From the NCBI RefSeq assembly GCF_024701975.1, contig NZ_JANLNM010000001.1, positions 806,001 through 870,000 of the forward strand: a stretch of 64,000 nt of DNA. The letters run 5' to 3'. This document shows, one piece after another, positions 33,713-44,758 of the stretch. Position 1 is the stretch's first letter; each line of letters begins with the position of its first letter. The translations under genes and the position numbers were made by a program. Source of the DNA: Variovorax sp. ZS18.2.2 (GTDB lineage: Bacteria; Pseudomonadota; Gammaproteobacteria; Burkholderiales; Burkholderiaceae_C). Below the pieces are notes generated by a model, which was not told where the DNA came from, ran no database searches, and worked only from the letters and a program-made list of their open reading frames with translations.

Positions 33713-35593
33713 ATGGACCCGCAACTGCTCGACTACTACAACAAGGAACTGGTCTACATGCGCGAGGCCGCGAGCGAGTTTGCTGCCTCGCACCCGAAGA
33801 TCGCGCGGCGCCTGGGCATGCACGGCATCGAGGTGGCCGACCCGTATGTGGAGCGGCTGATCGAATCGTTCAGTTTTCTCTCGGCGCGCATGCAGATCAA
33901 GCTGGATGCGGAGTTCCCGCGCTTCACGCAGCGGCTGCTCGAAGTGCTGTACCCCAACTACCTGAGCCCCACGCCGTCGATGGCGGTGGCGCAACTGCAC
34001 CCGAGCGTGAAGGAGGGCGACTTCACGCGCGGCTTCGTGGTGCCGCGTGGCACGGCCTTTCATGCGCGCGTGCCGGCGGGCGAGGAAACCCCGTGCGAGT
34101 TTCGCTCCAGCCAGGACGTGACGCTGTGGCCCATCGAGATCGTCGATGCCAAGCTCACCGGCGCGCCGCCCGACATTCCCGCGCTGGAGCGCTACCTGCC
34201 GCCGCATGTGCAGGTGACGGGCGCATTGCGGCTGCGGCTGCGCACCGTGGGCGAGATGGGCTTCGGCGCGCTGGTCGGGCTCGACCGGCTGCCCATCTAT
34301 CTGCGCGGCAACGAGCATGTGGCCTCGCATTTGTTCGAGCTGCTGCACACCTCGGCGGTCGCCACCTTCGTCGGCGAGCCCGGCAAGCTGATGGAGCGCC
34401 CGCACGTGGTGACCGACGGCGCGCTGGTGCACGAAGGGCTGGCGCCAGGGCAGGGGCTGCTGCCGCTCGCGTGGAACACCTTCCATGGCCACAACCTGCT
34501 GCACGAATACTTCGCGTGCCCCGAGCGCTTCTACTTCTTCACGCTGACCCAGCTGGCGCCGGGCCTAGCACGGGCGCAGGGCAAGGAGGTCGAAATCCTT
34601 GTCTTGTTGAGCAAGCCGCCGGGGGCGCTGGGTGCGCTGGTCGATGCGGGGCAGTTCGCACTCTTCAGCACGCCGGTGGTCAACCTCTTCGAGCGGCGCA
34701 CCGACCGCATCGAGCTCAACGCGGCGCAGCCCGAATTCCATCTGGTGCCTGATCGTTCACGCCCGCTCGACTTCGAGGTCTATTCGGTCCAGCGCATCGC
34801 GGGCCAGCAGGCGCAGACCACGGCCGAGCTGGAGTTCCGCCCGCTCTACCAGACGCTCAATGAAGACGAGGGCAACCACGGCCGCTACTTCTCGGTGCGC
34901 CGCGAGCAGCGGCTTGCCTCCGACACATCGCGCAAGTACGGCACGCGCACGCCTTACATCGGCACCGAGGTGTTTCTCTCGCTGGTCGACCAGCACGAGG
35001 CGCCGTATCCGGAGAGCCTTCGCTACCTGTCGGTGAAGGCGATGCTCACGAACCGCGACCTGCCGTGCCTGGTGCCGCGCAATGGGCATTCCGATCTGGC
35101 CGTGTCCGATTCGATCCCGGTGTCGGCCGTGGGCCTGATTCGCCCGCCGAGCACGCCCAAGTCGCCGTTCGCGCAGCGCGAAATCGCATGGCGGCTGATT
35201 CGCCAACTGGGCTTCAACCACCTGCCGCTGGCCGACATGCCGCACCGCGAGGGCGCGCAGGCGCTGCGCGACATGCTGCGGCTGTTCGTGTCGGCCGACA
35301 GCGACGTGCTGCGCCGGCAGATCGACAGCCTGGTGGGTTCGCGCATCGAGCCGGTGACGCGGCGCCTGCCGGGCTCGGGGCCGTTGATCTACGGGCGGGG
35401 CGTGCAGTGCACCCTGAGCGTGGATGAAGAAGGCTTCTCGGGCACGAGCCCGTACCTGCTGGGCCTGGTGCTGGAGCACTACCTCACGCGGCACGTGAGC
35501 ATCAACGTTTTCACGCAGACGACGCTCGAATCGATGCAGCGCGGCACGGTGGCCAAGTGGCCCGTGCGCATGGGCGGGCGCGGGATCGTCTGA
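33713..35593 (+). CDS. tssF: type VI secretion baseplate protein TssF (VasA/ImpG)
   Basis: 626-residue full-length TssF. The opening DPQLLDYYNKELVYMREAAS and HPKIARRLGM, with FPRFTQRLLEVLYPNYLSPTPSM further on, is diagnostic of the family. It forms the core wedge of the T6SS baseplate with TssG and TssE. A ribosome binding site GGGAG lies before the ATG. Normally tssG follows or overlaps tssF; here an unrelated TetR gene begins 7 bases after, on the opposite strand, so the cluster ends abruptly. Confidence 0.92.
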   Translation: MDPQLLDYYNKELVYMREAASEFAASHPKIARRLGMHGIEVADPYVERLIESFSFLSARMQIKLDAEFPRFTQRLLEVLYPNYLSPTPSMAVAQLHPSVKEGDFTRGFVVPRGTAFHARVPAGEETPCEFRSSQDVTLWPIEIVDAKLTGAPPDIPALERYLPPHVQVTGALRLRLRTVGEMGFGALVGLDRLPIYLRGNEHVASHLFELLHTSAVATFVGEPGKLMERPHVVTDGALVHEGLAPGQGLLPLAWNTFHGHNLLHEYFACPERFYFFTLTQLAPGLARAQGKEVEILVLLSKPPGALGALVDAGQFALFSTPVVNLFERRTDRIELNAAQPEFHLVPDRSRPLDFEVYSVQRIAGQQAQTTAELEFRPLYQTLNEDEGNHGRYFSVRREQRLASDTSRKYGTRTPYIGTEVFLSLVDQHEAPYPESLRYLSVKAMLTNRDLPCLVPRNGHSDLAVSDSIPVSAVGLIRPPSTPKSPFAQREIAWRLIRQLGFNHLPLADMPHREGAQALRDMLRLFVSADSDVLRRQIDSLVGSRIEPVTRRLPGSGPLIYGRGVQCTLSVDEEGFSGTSPYLLGLVLEHYLTRHVSINVFTQTTLESMQRGTVAKWPVRMGGRGIV

Positions 35594-35600
35594 GGACCGA

Positions 35601-36182
35601 TCAGCGTTTCCTCGCGGGCCCCAGCGCCTGCTCGACCAGCCAGCGCATGGCGGCGCGGACCTCCCTGGCGTCGGCGCCCGCGTCGATCTCCAGCGCCGCG
35701 CGGTCGAAGGCGGCAGACAGCAACTGCGACAGCGCATCGACGGAGACTTCGCCGCGCCCCATGCCGGCGCGCTTCAGGCCCTCGCGCAGCGACTGCGCGG
35801 CGTTGGCATCGTCGATCGCCATGGCCTCGGCCATGCCCAGCACGGCCGGGCCGTCGACCAGCAAGAGCCGCGTGCGGCCGGGCACGGTCATGGCGTCCAG
35901 GTAAGCCTCGCTGCCCTGGAGCAGCGCCTCGCGCGGGCCCAGTTGCTCGGGGGCGGCGGCTTCGATGTCGGCCGCGACCGCCATCGCCTCGCGCGCCAGC
36001 ACCTGCCGGAACAGGTCGCGCTTGTCCGCGAAGTGGTGGTACAGCGCGCCGCGTGTGATGCCCGCGGCCAGCGCGATTTCGGGGGTGGAGGTGTCGCCGT
36101 AGCCCTTGCTGACGAAGAGCGCGCGGGCGGCTTCGATCAGTGCGAGCTGGGTGCTTTCGGTGCGTTCGCGGTTGGTGGCCAT
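35601..36182 (-). CDS. TetR/AcrR family transcriptional regulator
   Basis: 193-residue regulator with helix-turn-helix TSTPEIALAAGITRGALYHHFADK, a very standard AcrR-type motif. It is divergent from a VOC-family gene 82 bases away, and the gap carries two CTGT-based inverted repeats, so it probably represses both genes. The inducer is unknown. Confidence 0.9.
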   Translation of the reverse strand: MATNRERTESTQLALIEAARALFVSKGYGDTSTPEIALAAGITRGALYHHFADKRDLFRQVLAREAMAVAADIEAAAPEQLGPREALLQGSEAYLDAMTVPGRTRLLLVDGPAVLGMAEAMAIDDANAAQSLREGLKRAGMGRGEVSVDALSQLLSAAFDRAALEIDAGADAREVRAAMRWLVEQALGPARKR

Positions 36183-36194
36183 GGAAGGTAATTT

Positions 36195-36245
36195 ACATGC
36201 AGGCTGTCTGTAGGTTAGTATTTAACGTACGTACAGTCTGTATGT
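36195..36245. promoter_or_regulatory. paired operators in the TetR/VOC divergent region
   Basis: Two related sites: ACATGCAG-G-CTGTCTGT (36195-36211, imperfect) and ACGTACAG-T-CTGTATGT (36229-36245, one mismatch). Centres are 34 bp apart. Each has a central CAG-N-CTG. This is the expected layout for TetR dimers binding a divergent promoter. Confidence 0.6.
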
Positions 36246-36264
36246 TTATGAAAGGACCTGTCCC

Positions 36265-36702
36265 ATGCTTCCCATGAAAGTCACGAGCTATTACCCCGTC
36301 GTCATGACCGGGGACGTGGCTGGCACCGCCGCCTTCTACCAATCGCACTTTGGCTTCGTGCCGCTCTTCACCAGCGACTGGTATGTGCACCTGCAGCTGG
36401 AGGGCGAGCCTTCGGTGAACCTGGCCGTGCTCGACGGCCACCACGAGACCATTCCCGCGCCGGCGCGCGGCCAGGTGGTGGGCGGGCTGCTGCTGAACTT
36501 CGAGGTGGACGACCCCGACGCCGTGCATGACCGGCTGAAGGCGGCGGGCCTGCCGATTCTTCTGCCGTTGCGCGACGAGGCCTTCGGCCAGCGCCACTTC
36601 ATCACGCGCGACCCGAACGGGGTGCTGATCGACATCATCAAGCCGATTCCGCCGAGCGGGGAGTTTGCGGCGCAGTACGAGGCGGGAGCCTTGCCTGGCT
36701 GA
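36265..36702 (+). CDS. VOC (glyoxalase/bleomycin resistance) family protein
   Basis: 145-residue vicinal-oxygen-chelate fold protein with two beta-alpha-beta-beta-beta repeats: [18 protein letters not shown] and the C-terminal [19 protein letters not shown]. The metal ligands are not all evident, so it may be a binding protein for a toxic or aromatic compound rather than an enzyme. A ribosome binding site AAAGGAC lies before the ATG. It is divergent from TetR and likely its target. Confidence 0.82.
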   Translation: MLPMKVTSYYPVVMTGDVAGTAAFYQSHFGFVPLFTSDWYVHLQLEGEPSVNLAVLDGHHETIPAPARGQVVGGLLLNFEVDDPDAVHDRLKAAGLPILLPLRDEAFGQRHFITRDPNGVLIDIIKPIPPSGEFAAQYEAGALPG

Positions 36703-36717
36703 TCGACCTGACTTTCG

Positions 36718-38616
<1,899 letters not shown>

Positions 38617-38643
38617 GACCTTGCCCCTAAAAGGTGCGTTCTT

Positions 38644-39591
38644 CTACCTTCTGCGTGGCTTCGCCGTGACATGCGTCGCTGTCTTTGCCGTTGCCTTTGG
38701 TTCCAGCGCGTCGAGCCGCTCGCTCAAGAAATCGATGAAAGTACGCAGCTTGGGCGCCATGTACTGCCGGCTGGTGTACACGGCGAAGAGCGTGACGGGC
38801 TCGGCCTCGTAGTCCGGCAGCAGCCGCACCAGGCGCCCCTCCGCGAGGTCGTCGTCGATGAGCCACAGCGGCATGAACGCGATGCCCATGCCCGCATGCA
38901 CCGCGTGCAGCGTGAGCGTCGTGTCGTCCGAGCGCATGGCCGGTGTGAGGCGCAGCGGGAGCATTCGCCCGCCCGGCCCCTTGAGCGCGAGGTTGTCCAG
39001 GTTCACATAGCTCGGCACGATCGCGCCGAGCCGCGACAGGTCGGCGGGCAGTGCGGGGCAGCCGCCCATGCGCTTGAGGTAATCGGGCGTGCCCGCGAGG
39101 TGAAAGGGCACGCGGCACAGCGGCCGCGCGATCAGCGCGGGCGAAGGGTCCTGCGTGGCGCGCAATGCGAGGTCGTAGCCGTCGGCCGCGAGATCGACCT
39201 TGCGGTTCTCCAGGTGCATGTCGACCAGCACTTCGGGAAAGCGCTCGCGGTAATCGGCGAGCACGCGCGCAAAGCGAGGCGTGGCACACCACACCGGCGC
39301 GCTCACCTTGAGCTGGCCGCGCGGCGCCTCGCTCGTCTGGCCGATGGCGGCCTCGGCCGCATCGAGCAGGTCGAGCGCGCGGCGGCTCTGCTCGTACCAG
39401 GCGGTGCCGGCCTCGGTCAGGCTCAGGTGGCGGCTCGAGCGGTGCAGGAGGCGCGCGCCGAGCGACTTCTCAAGCTGCGCCACGTGTTTGCTCGCCATGG
39501 GCGGCGACATCGCGAGCCGCCCGGCCGCGGCCGTGAAACTGCCGGCCTCGACGACCTCGCGGAACACGCGCAGGCTGGTCATGCGGTCCAT
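38644..39591 (-). CDS. LysR family transcriptional regulator
   Basis: 315-residue LysR regulator. The recognition region is SFTAAAGRLAMSPPMASKHV. It is divergent from the extradiol-dioxygenase-type gene with 100 bases between starts, its most likely target. The protein ends in a basic tail (AKPRRR). I found no clear T-N11-A palindrome in 39592-39691. Confidence 0.9.
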   Translation of the reverse strand: MDRMTSLRVFREVVEAGSFTAAAGRLAMSPPMASKHVAQLEKSLGARLLHRSSRHLSLTEAGTAWYEQSRRALDLLDAAEAAIGQTSEAPRGQLKVSAPVWCATPRFARVLADYRERFPEVLVDMHLENRKVDLAADGYDLALRATQDPSPALIARPLCRVPFHLAGTPDYLKRMGGCPALPADLSRLGAIVPSYVNLDNLALKGPGGRMLPLRLTPAMRSDDTTLTLHAVHAGMGIAFMPLWLIDDDLAEGRLVRLLPDYEAEPVTLFAVYTSRQYMAPKLRTFIDFLSERLDALEPKATAKTATHVTAKPRRR

Positions 39592-39691
39592 CGATGGTTT
39601 CCTGTGGAGAAATGATTCTATGCATCGTAGCCTGTCGATTTCTTTTCAGGAAATGTCTACAGTCGATCCAACGCTATCAAGGAGCATCGAC

Positions 39692-40513
39692 TTGAACCAC
39701 GACAACACATCACGTCTCCCGACCTATTTCATCTCCCACGGCGGCGGCCCGTGGCCCTGGATGAAGAAGGAGATGGGCGCCACCTACGACCAGCTCGCGG
39801 CCTCGCTCGCCGACATGCCACGCCAGATCGGCCGCACGCCCAAGGCCATCCTCATGGTGTCCGCGCACTGGGAGGCTCCGGCTTTCACGGTGCAGGGCAA
39901 CCCGAAGCCGCCGATGATTTACGACTACGGCGGCTTCCCGGCCCACACCTACGAGGTGCACTACGACGCGCCCGGCTCGCCTGAACTCGCGCAGCGCGTG
40001 CAGTCGCTCATCGCGGCCGCCGGCCTGCCGGTGCAGATCGACCCCGAGCGCGGCTACGACCACGGCATGTTCGCGCCGATGGCCGCGATCTACCCGAAGG
40101 CCGATGTGCCGGTGGTGCAGCTGTCGCTGCGGCGCGGGCTCGATCCGGCGGAGCACCTGGCGCTGGGCCGCGCGCTCGCACCGTTGCGTGACGAGGATGT
40201 GCTGATCGTCGGCAGCGGGTTGAGCTATCACAACCTGCGCAACTTCGGGCCGCAGGCGCATGGCGTGTCGAAGGCCTTCGACGATTGGCTCGACGCGGCG
40301 GTGGTGAAGGGCGCACCGGCCGAGCGCGCCGCGCACCTGCAGAACTGGGAAGCAGCGCCCGCCGCGCGCATCGCGCATCCGCGTGAGGAGCACCTGATTC
40401 CGCTGATGGTCGCGGTCGGCGCGGCCGAGGCGGATGCCGGCGAGCGCGTGTACCACGAGGACACCTTCATGGGCGGGCTCGTGGTGTCGAGCTACCGCTT
40501 CGGCGGCGTCTGA
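39692..40513 (+). CDS. class III extradiol ring-cleavage dioxygenase, DODA/YgiD type
   Basis: 273-residue LigB-fold dioxygenase. Metal and acid-base histidines are seen in YFISHGGGPWPW, VSAHWEAPAF, GYDHGMFAPM and SYHNLRNFG. DODA-type members cleave 4,5-DOPA or other catechols with Fe or Zn at the site. The proposed start is TTG at 39692 with AAGGAG seven bases upstream; an ATG at 39653 has no such site. It is probably induced through the divergent LysR gene by an aromatic compound. Substrate undetermined. Confidence 0.85.
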   Translation: MNHDNTSRLPTYFISHGGGPWPWMKKEMGATYDQLAASLADMPRQIGRTPKAILMVSAHWEAPAFTVQGNPKPPMIYDYGGFPAHTYEVHYDAPGSPELAQRVQSLIAAAGLPVQIDPERGYDHGMFAPMAAIYPKADVPVVQLSLRRGLDPAEHLALGRALAPLRDEDVLIVGSGLSYHNLRNFGPQAHGVSKAFDDWLDAAVVKGAPAERAAHLQNWEAAPAARIAHPREEHLIPLMVAVGAAEADAGERVYHEDTFMGGLVVSSYRFGGV

Positions 40514-40531
40514 GAGGCTGAGCGAGGCGGC

Positions 40532-42667
40532 TCAGGCGGCCGGCTCGTCCGCCTTGCGTTGCAGCATCCCCATCAGGAAGGTGTGCAGCAGCGCCTCGCG
40601 CGTGGCGAGCAACTGCGGCGTCGCACGGCCCAGGTGGCCGCCGCTGGTTTCCTCGTACAGCCACGCCTCTGCATGGCCCAGCGTGCGCATGCGCGCCACC
40701 ATCTTGCGCGCGTGCGAAGGATGCACGCGGTCGTCGTTGCGGTTGCCGATGAACAGCGTGGGCGGATAGGCCACCCCTTCGCGCAAATTCTGCAACGGCG
40801 ACCAGCGCGCGAGCACCGCGCGGTCCGCCGCCACCGCCGGGTCACCGTACTCCTCGATCCACGACGGCCCCGCCGTGAAGCGCGTGAACTCGAGCATGTC
40901 GGTCAGCGGCACGCGCGCGACCGCGGCGCCGAAGAGTTCGGGCCGCTGCACCAGCACGGCCGACACCAGCGCGCCGCCGTTGCTCGCGCCGTAGATGCCC
41001 AGCCGCCGGGGACGCGTGATGCCACGACGTACCAGGTCTTCGGCGACCGCGATGAAGTCGTCGAACGCGGCCTGCCGGCGCGTTCCCTTCGCCGCCTCGT
41101 ACCAGCCGGAGCCGAACTCGCCACCGCCGCGGATGTGCGCCAGCACGTAGACGCCGCCGTAGCGCAGCCAGTTGATGCCGGGCAGGCGCTGGTAGTCGAG
41201 TTCGAGCGCGATGCCGAAGCCGCCGTATCCGTAGAGGAGCGTCGGCGCATGGCCGTCCATGGCCAGCGCGGCGGGCGCGATCACCGTGTAGGGAATGAGC
41301 GTTCCATCGGCCGAGCGCGCCTCGAGCCGCTGCGCCTTCAGGCCGGCGGCGTTGAAAAAGGTGGCCTGCCGCTTGAGCGGTGCCCAGGGCTTGGGCTCGG
41401 CGACATCCAGCAGCCCGAAGGTCTGCGGCACGAGCGGTGCCTGCGTGGTGAGCCACACCAGGTCGTTCTGGTCGGAGCGGTCGGCGCGGATGCCGACCAC
41501 GCCGGTGTCGGGCAACGCCACTTCGCGGGACTCGAAGGTCTCTCCGGTCCAGCGCTGGAACACCAGGCGCGGCTGCAGGTTGTCGGACCAGGCCATGGCG
41601 AAACCGTCGCGCACGCGTTCCCATCGGATCAGGCGCTGGCGCGGTGCCGTCGATAGCAGCACGTGGAAGCGGCGCTGCGTTTCTGTCGCGGTGGCGATGG
41701 GTGTTGCGAGCACGCTGCCCGCGGGGTGGCGCGCGGTGCCGTCGTCGAAGTCGCTGCGCAGCCAGAGCACGAGCCAGCCTTCGCTCAGCCAGGTGGTCGC
41801 ATCCAGCGGGAGGTCGAGCAGCGGCGACAGCGTGTCGCCCTGCAGCAGCTGGTAGCGGTTCTGGAAGAAGCTGATGCGGCGCCCGACCAGCGCGGCGGCG
41901 GGCCGCCCGTCCTTGGGGTCGAGGGTGTCGATCGACATGCTCATGTCGGCCGCCTCGCCGCGCACCAGCTCGGGCGCTTCGGCCAGTGCGCTGCCGCGGC
42001 GCCAGCGGCGGATCGTCAGGGGGTAGCCGCTGCGGCTGAGCGCACCGCCTCCGGACTCGGTGGCGACCAGCACTTCGTCGTCGCCATACCAGTCGGCCCA
42101 TTGCTTGGCCAGCGGCAGGCGGAACCCGGCCGCGACGAACTGCCGGGAGGGCAGGTCGAACTCGCGCATCTCGGTGCGGTCCGCGCCACCGGGCGACAGG
42201 TAGACCAGCGCGCGTTCGCCGTTCGGGCTCAGCACGTAAGAGGCGAAGGTCCAGGTGCGGCCTTCCTGCTGTCCGAGCTTGTCGAGGTCGATCAGCACTT
42301 GCCAGGAGGGACGCTCCTTGCGGTATTCCTCGAGCGTGGTGCGACGCCAGACGCCGCTCGGCTGGCTGGCGGTGCTGTAGAAGTTGTAGAGGTGGCCGCG
42401 GTGCGGCCGCACGAACTGGATGTTGCTGTCGCGTGCGGATACGGCCGACAGCGTGTCCTCGTAGCGGCGCGTGTAGTCGGGCAGGCCGGTGATCAGCTGC
42501 CGGGCCTCGGCCGTGCGCGCCTGCACCCAGGCCAGCGCCTCGGCGCCGTCCGGCTGTTCGAGTGCGGTGGCGAGATCGGTGCTGTCCTGTGCCCAGGCGG
42601 CGAACGGCTGGACGAGGGGCTGGGACAGGGCGAGCAGCGCAAGCTGACGGCGGTTCAACAGGGTCAT
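40532..42667 (-). CDS. exported prolyl oligopeptidase family protein (S9A)
   Basis: 711-residue serine peptidase with an N-terminal beta-propeller and C-terminal alpha/beta hydrolase domain. The catalytic triad is in GIYGASNGGALVSA (Ser), FIGNRNDDRVHP (Asp) and EETSGGHLGR (His). The segment YGYGGFGIALELDYQ is characteristic. A signal peptide starting NRRQLALLALSQPL has a twin-Arg and ends around FAAWAQ, so the enzyme is probably periplasmic. The start was moved to MTLLNRRQ (42667). It should cut small Pro-containing peptides. The neighbouring genes are on the other strand. Confidence 0.9.
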   Translation of the reverse strand: MTLLNRRQLALLALSQPLVQPFAAWAQDSTDLATALEQPDGAEALAWVQARTAEARQLITGLPDYTRRYEDTLSAVSARDSNIQFVRPHRGHLYNFYSTASQPSGVWRRTTLEEYRKERPSWQVLIDLDKLGQQEGRTWTFASYVLSPNGERALVYLSPGGADRTEMREFDLPSRQFVAAGFRLPLAKQWADWYGDDEVLVATESGGGALSRSGYPLTIRRWRRGSALAEAPELVRGEAADMSMSIDTLDPKDGRPAAALVGRRISFFQNRYQLLQGDTLSPLLDLPLDATTWLSEGWLVLWLRSDFDDGTARHPAGSVLATPIATATETQRRFHVLLSTAPRQRLIRWERVRDGFAMAWSDNLQPRLVFQRWTGETFESREVALPDTGVVGIRADRSDQNDLVWLTTQAPLVPQTFGLLDVAEPKPWAPLKRQATFFNAAGLKAQRLEARSADGTLIPYTVIAPAALAMDGHAPTLLYGYGGFGIALELDYQRLPGINWLRYGGVYVLAHIRGGGEFGSGWYEAAKGTRRQAAFDDFIAVAEDLVRRGITRPRRLGIYGASNGGALVSAVLVQRPELFGAAVARVPLTDMLEFTRFTAGPSWIEEYGDPAVAADRAVLARWSPLQNLREGVAYPPTLFIGNRNDDRVHPSHARKMVARMRTLGHAEAWLYEETSGGHLGRATPQLLATREALLHTFLMGMLQRKADEPAA

Positions 42668-42829
42668 GGATGGAGCGACCTGCACCACGGCATCGTGGGC
42701 GGGCCGGTGGCCTCTCTGCTTGTTGTTTTGAAGGGCGGGCGACCTGTTCGACGGGCACCGCGGCGGATTCTATGCAGGGTATGACAGCCACCCCCTGCGG
42801 CGCGGAAGGCCGCGCGGCAAAATCGGCCC

Positions 42830-43738
42830 ATGCCTTCGACCCCCGATCGTTCCGACACTTCCATATCCCGGGCCACGCCGGCCATCGCTGACGACGCCGC
42901 AGCGCGCAGCGAAATCGCGCGCATCGACGCGCTCTCCACCCACCACGACCCCGTTCACGAAGGCGTGCGCGTGCGCTGGCGCCGCTTCGGCACCGACACG
43001 ACGAAACCGCCCATCGTGCTGCTGCACGGCGGCCACGGCAGCTGGATGCACTGGCTGCGCAACGCCGAAGCGCTCTCGACCGAACGCACGCTGCTGCTTC
43101 CCGACATGCCGGGCTTCCACGATTCCGATGCGCTGCCGCGCGTGGCGCCCGGCGAAGACTCGCTGCCGCCTTTGCTGAAGGCGCTCGGCGGCACGCTCGA
43201 TGCGCTCGTCGGCGTGGGCGCGCCCATCGACCTGGGCGGCTTCTCCTTCGGCGGCCTCACGGCCGCGCGCTTTGCGGTGCAGCGCGGCGCGGTGCGCAGG
43301 CTCGCGCTCCTGGGCAGCGGCGGCCACGGCACGCTGCGCCGCATGACGGCCCAGATGATCAACTGGCGCGCCGCCCCCGACCGCGAGGCCGAGCGCGCTG
43401 CGCTGCTGCACAACCTCGGCGCGCTGATGCTGCACGACACCGCCGCCATCGACCCGCTGGCCTTCGAGATCCACGACATCTCGTGCCACGGCACGCGCTT
43501 TCGCAGCAAGGAGGTGTCGCAGGCAGGCGGCCTTCGCAAGGCGATCGACACGCTGGGCGTGCCGACGCTGCTGCTCTGGGGCGAGTACGACGTCACGGCC
43601 GATCCGCGTCCGCTGGTGGCGCAGCTCGCAAGCGAAGGGCCGAACCGCGAAGGCGTGGTGATCGACGGCGCGGGACACTGGGTGCAGTACGAGCGCGCCG
43701 CAGAGACCAACGCGCGGCTCTCGAAGTTCTTCGGCTGA
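42830..43738 (+). CDS. alpha/beta hydrolase
   Basis: 302-residue serine alpha/beta hydrolase. The oxyanion loop is VLLHGGHGSWMHW, the nucleophile elbow is GGFSFGGLTA, the acid lies in LWGEYDVTADP and the histidine in DGAGHWVQYE. The layout resembles esterases, lactonases or C-C bond (meta-cleavage product) hydrolases. It is divergent from the prolyl oligopeptidase over a 162-base gap (42668-42829) in which I see no clear motif. The substrate is not determinable. Confidence 0.8.
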   Translation: MPSTPDRSDTSISRATPAIADDAAARSEIARIDALSTHHDPVHEGVRVRWRRFGTDTTKPPIVLLHGGHGSWMHWLRNAEALSTERTLLLPDMPGFHDSDALPRVAPGEDSLPPLLKALGGTLDALVGVGAPIDLGGFSFGGLTAARFAVQRGAVRRLALLGSGGHGTLRRMTAQMINWRAAPDREAERAALLHNLGALMLHDTAAIDPLAFEIHDISCHGTRFRSKEVSQAGGLRKAIDTLGVPTLLLWGEYDVTADPRPLVAQLASEGPNREGVVIDGAGHWVQYERAAETNARLSKFFG

Positions 43739-43750
43739 ACTTCGCGCGAG

Positions 43751-44758
43751 CTACTGCTTCGTGAGGCCGAGCTTGCGGATGGTCTCGGCCCACTGGTCGT
43801 AGGTCGTGCGCGTCAGGTCGGCCAGTTGCTGCGGGGTCGACGATTCGGCTTCGTACGCACCCTGGCGGAAGAAGTCGCGCGTGGCCGGCATCGCGAGCAC
43901 TTGCGCCAACGCAGCGTTGAGCTTCGCGACCACCGGCGCAGGCATGCGCGCCGGGCCGTAGAAGCCGAGCCAGCTCGCCATGTCGACGCCGCTCACGCCT
44001 TGCTCGGTCATCGTGGGCACGTCGGGCAGCATCGGGCTGCGCTTGGGTGCCGCTACCGCCAGCATGCGCACCTTGCCGGTGGCTGTGTTCTGGATGGCGT
44101 TGGGCGCTGCGTCGAAGTAGTACTGCACGCGGCCCGCGAGAAAGTCCTTCGCCGCATCGGTGCCGCCCTTGTAGGGCACGTGCACCACATCCAGCCCGGC
44201 CTGCCGCGCGAAGGCCTCGCCGTAGATGTGCGACGAGGTGCCGGTGCCGAACGAGGCGTAGCTCATCTTCCCCGGGTTGGCCTTGATGTAGGCGATCAGC
44301 TCTTGCACGTTGCGCGCCGGCACGCTGGTGTGCACCGTCAGGACCAGCGGGCCGCGGGCGCCGAGAGAGATGGGCGTCAAGTCCTTGAACGGGTCGTAGC
44401 GCACCTGCGCCAGCGTCTGCGGGTTCTGCGCCACCACGGAAGAGGGCGCGTACATGAAGGTGTAGCCGTCGGGTGCCGCGCGGATCACTTCTTCTGTTGC
44501 CAGGATGAAGCTCGCGCCCGGCCGGTTCTCGACGATGACCGGCGTCTGCAGCACCTCGCCGAGCTTGTTGGCGACGAAGCGCGCCTGCGAGTCGGAGGCG
44601 CCGCCCGCCGCGAGGCCGAGCACGATGCGGATGCTGCGGCCCTTTTCCGGAAAGGATGCGGGGGAGGCTGCGAGCGAAGACAGCGGCAAGGCAACCGCAC
44701 CCAGCGCGAGCCACGCAGCCAGGGTGCGGCGGGTGATGAAGAAAGAAGAAGGGCTCAT
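43751..44758 (-). CDS. Bug/TctC-type substrate-binding protein
   Basis: 335-residue periplasmic receptor with a signal peptide (TRRTLAAWLALGAVALPL) and the Bug motifs RIVLGLAAGGASDSQAR and VIVENRPGASFILA. It is a close paralogue of the next receptor (44755-45750), sharing long runs such as SYASFGTGTSSHIYGEAF, and overlaps it by 4 bases (ATGA). The pair is therefore co-translated. Ligand is probably a carboxylate linked to the divergent catabolic run starting at 45916. No permease genes are adjacent. Confidence 0.9.
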   Translation of the reverse strand: MSPSSFFITRRTLAAWLALGAVALPLSSLAASPASFPEKGRSIRIVLGLAAGGASDSQARFVANKLGEVLQTPVIVENRPGASFILATEEVIRAAPDGYTFMYAPSSVVAQNPQTLAQVRYDPFKDLTPISLGARGPLVLTVHTSVPARNVQELIAYIKANPGKMSYASFGTGTSSHIYGEAFARQAGLDVVHVPYKGGTDAAKDFLAGRVQYYFDAAPNAIQNTATGKVRMLAVAAPKRSPMLPDVPTMTEQGVSGVDMASWLGFYGPARMPAPVVAKLNAALAQVLAMPATRDFFRQGAYEAESSTPQQLADLTRTTYDQWAETIRKLGLTKQ

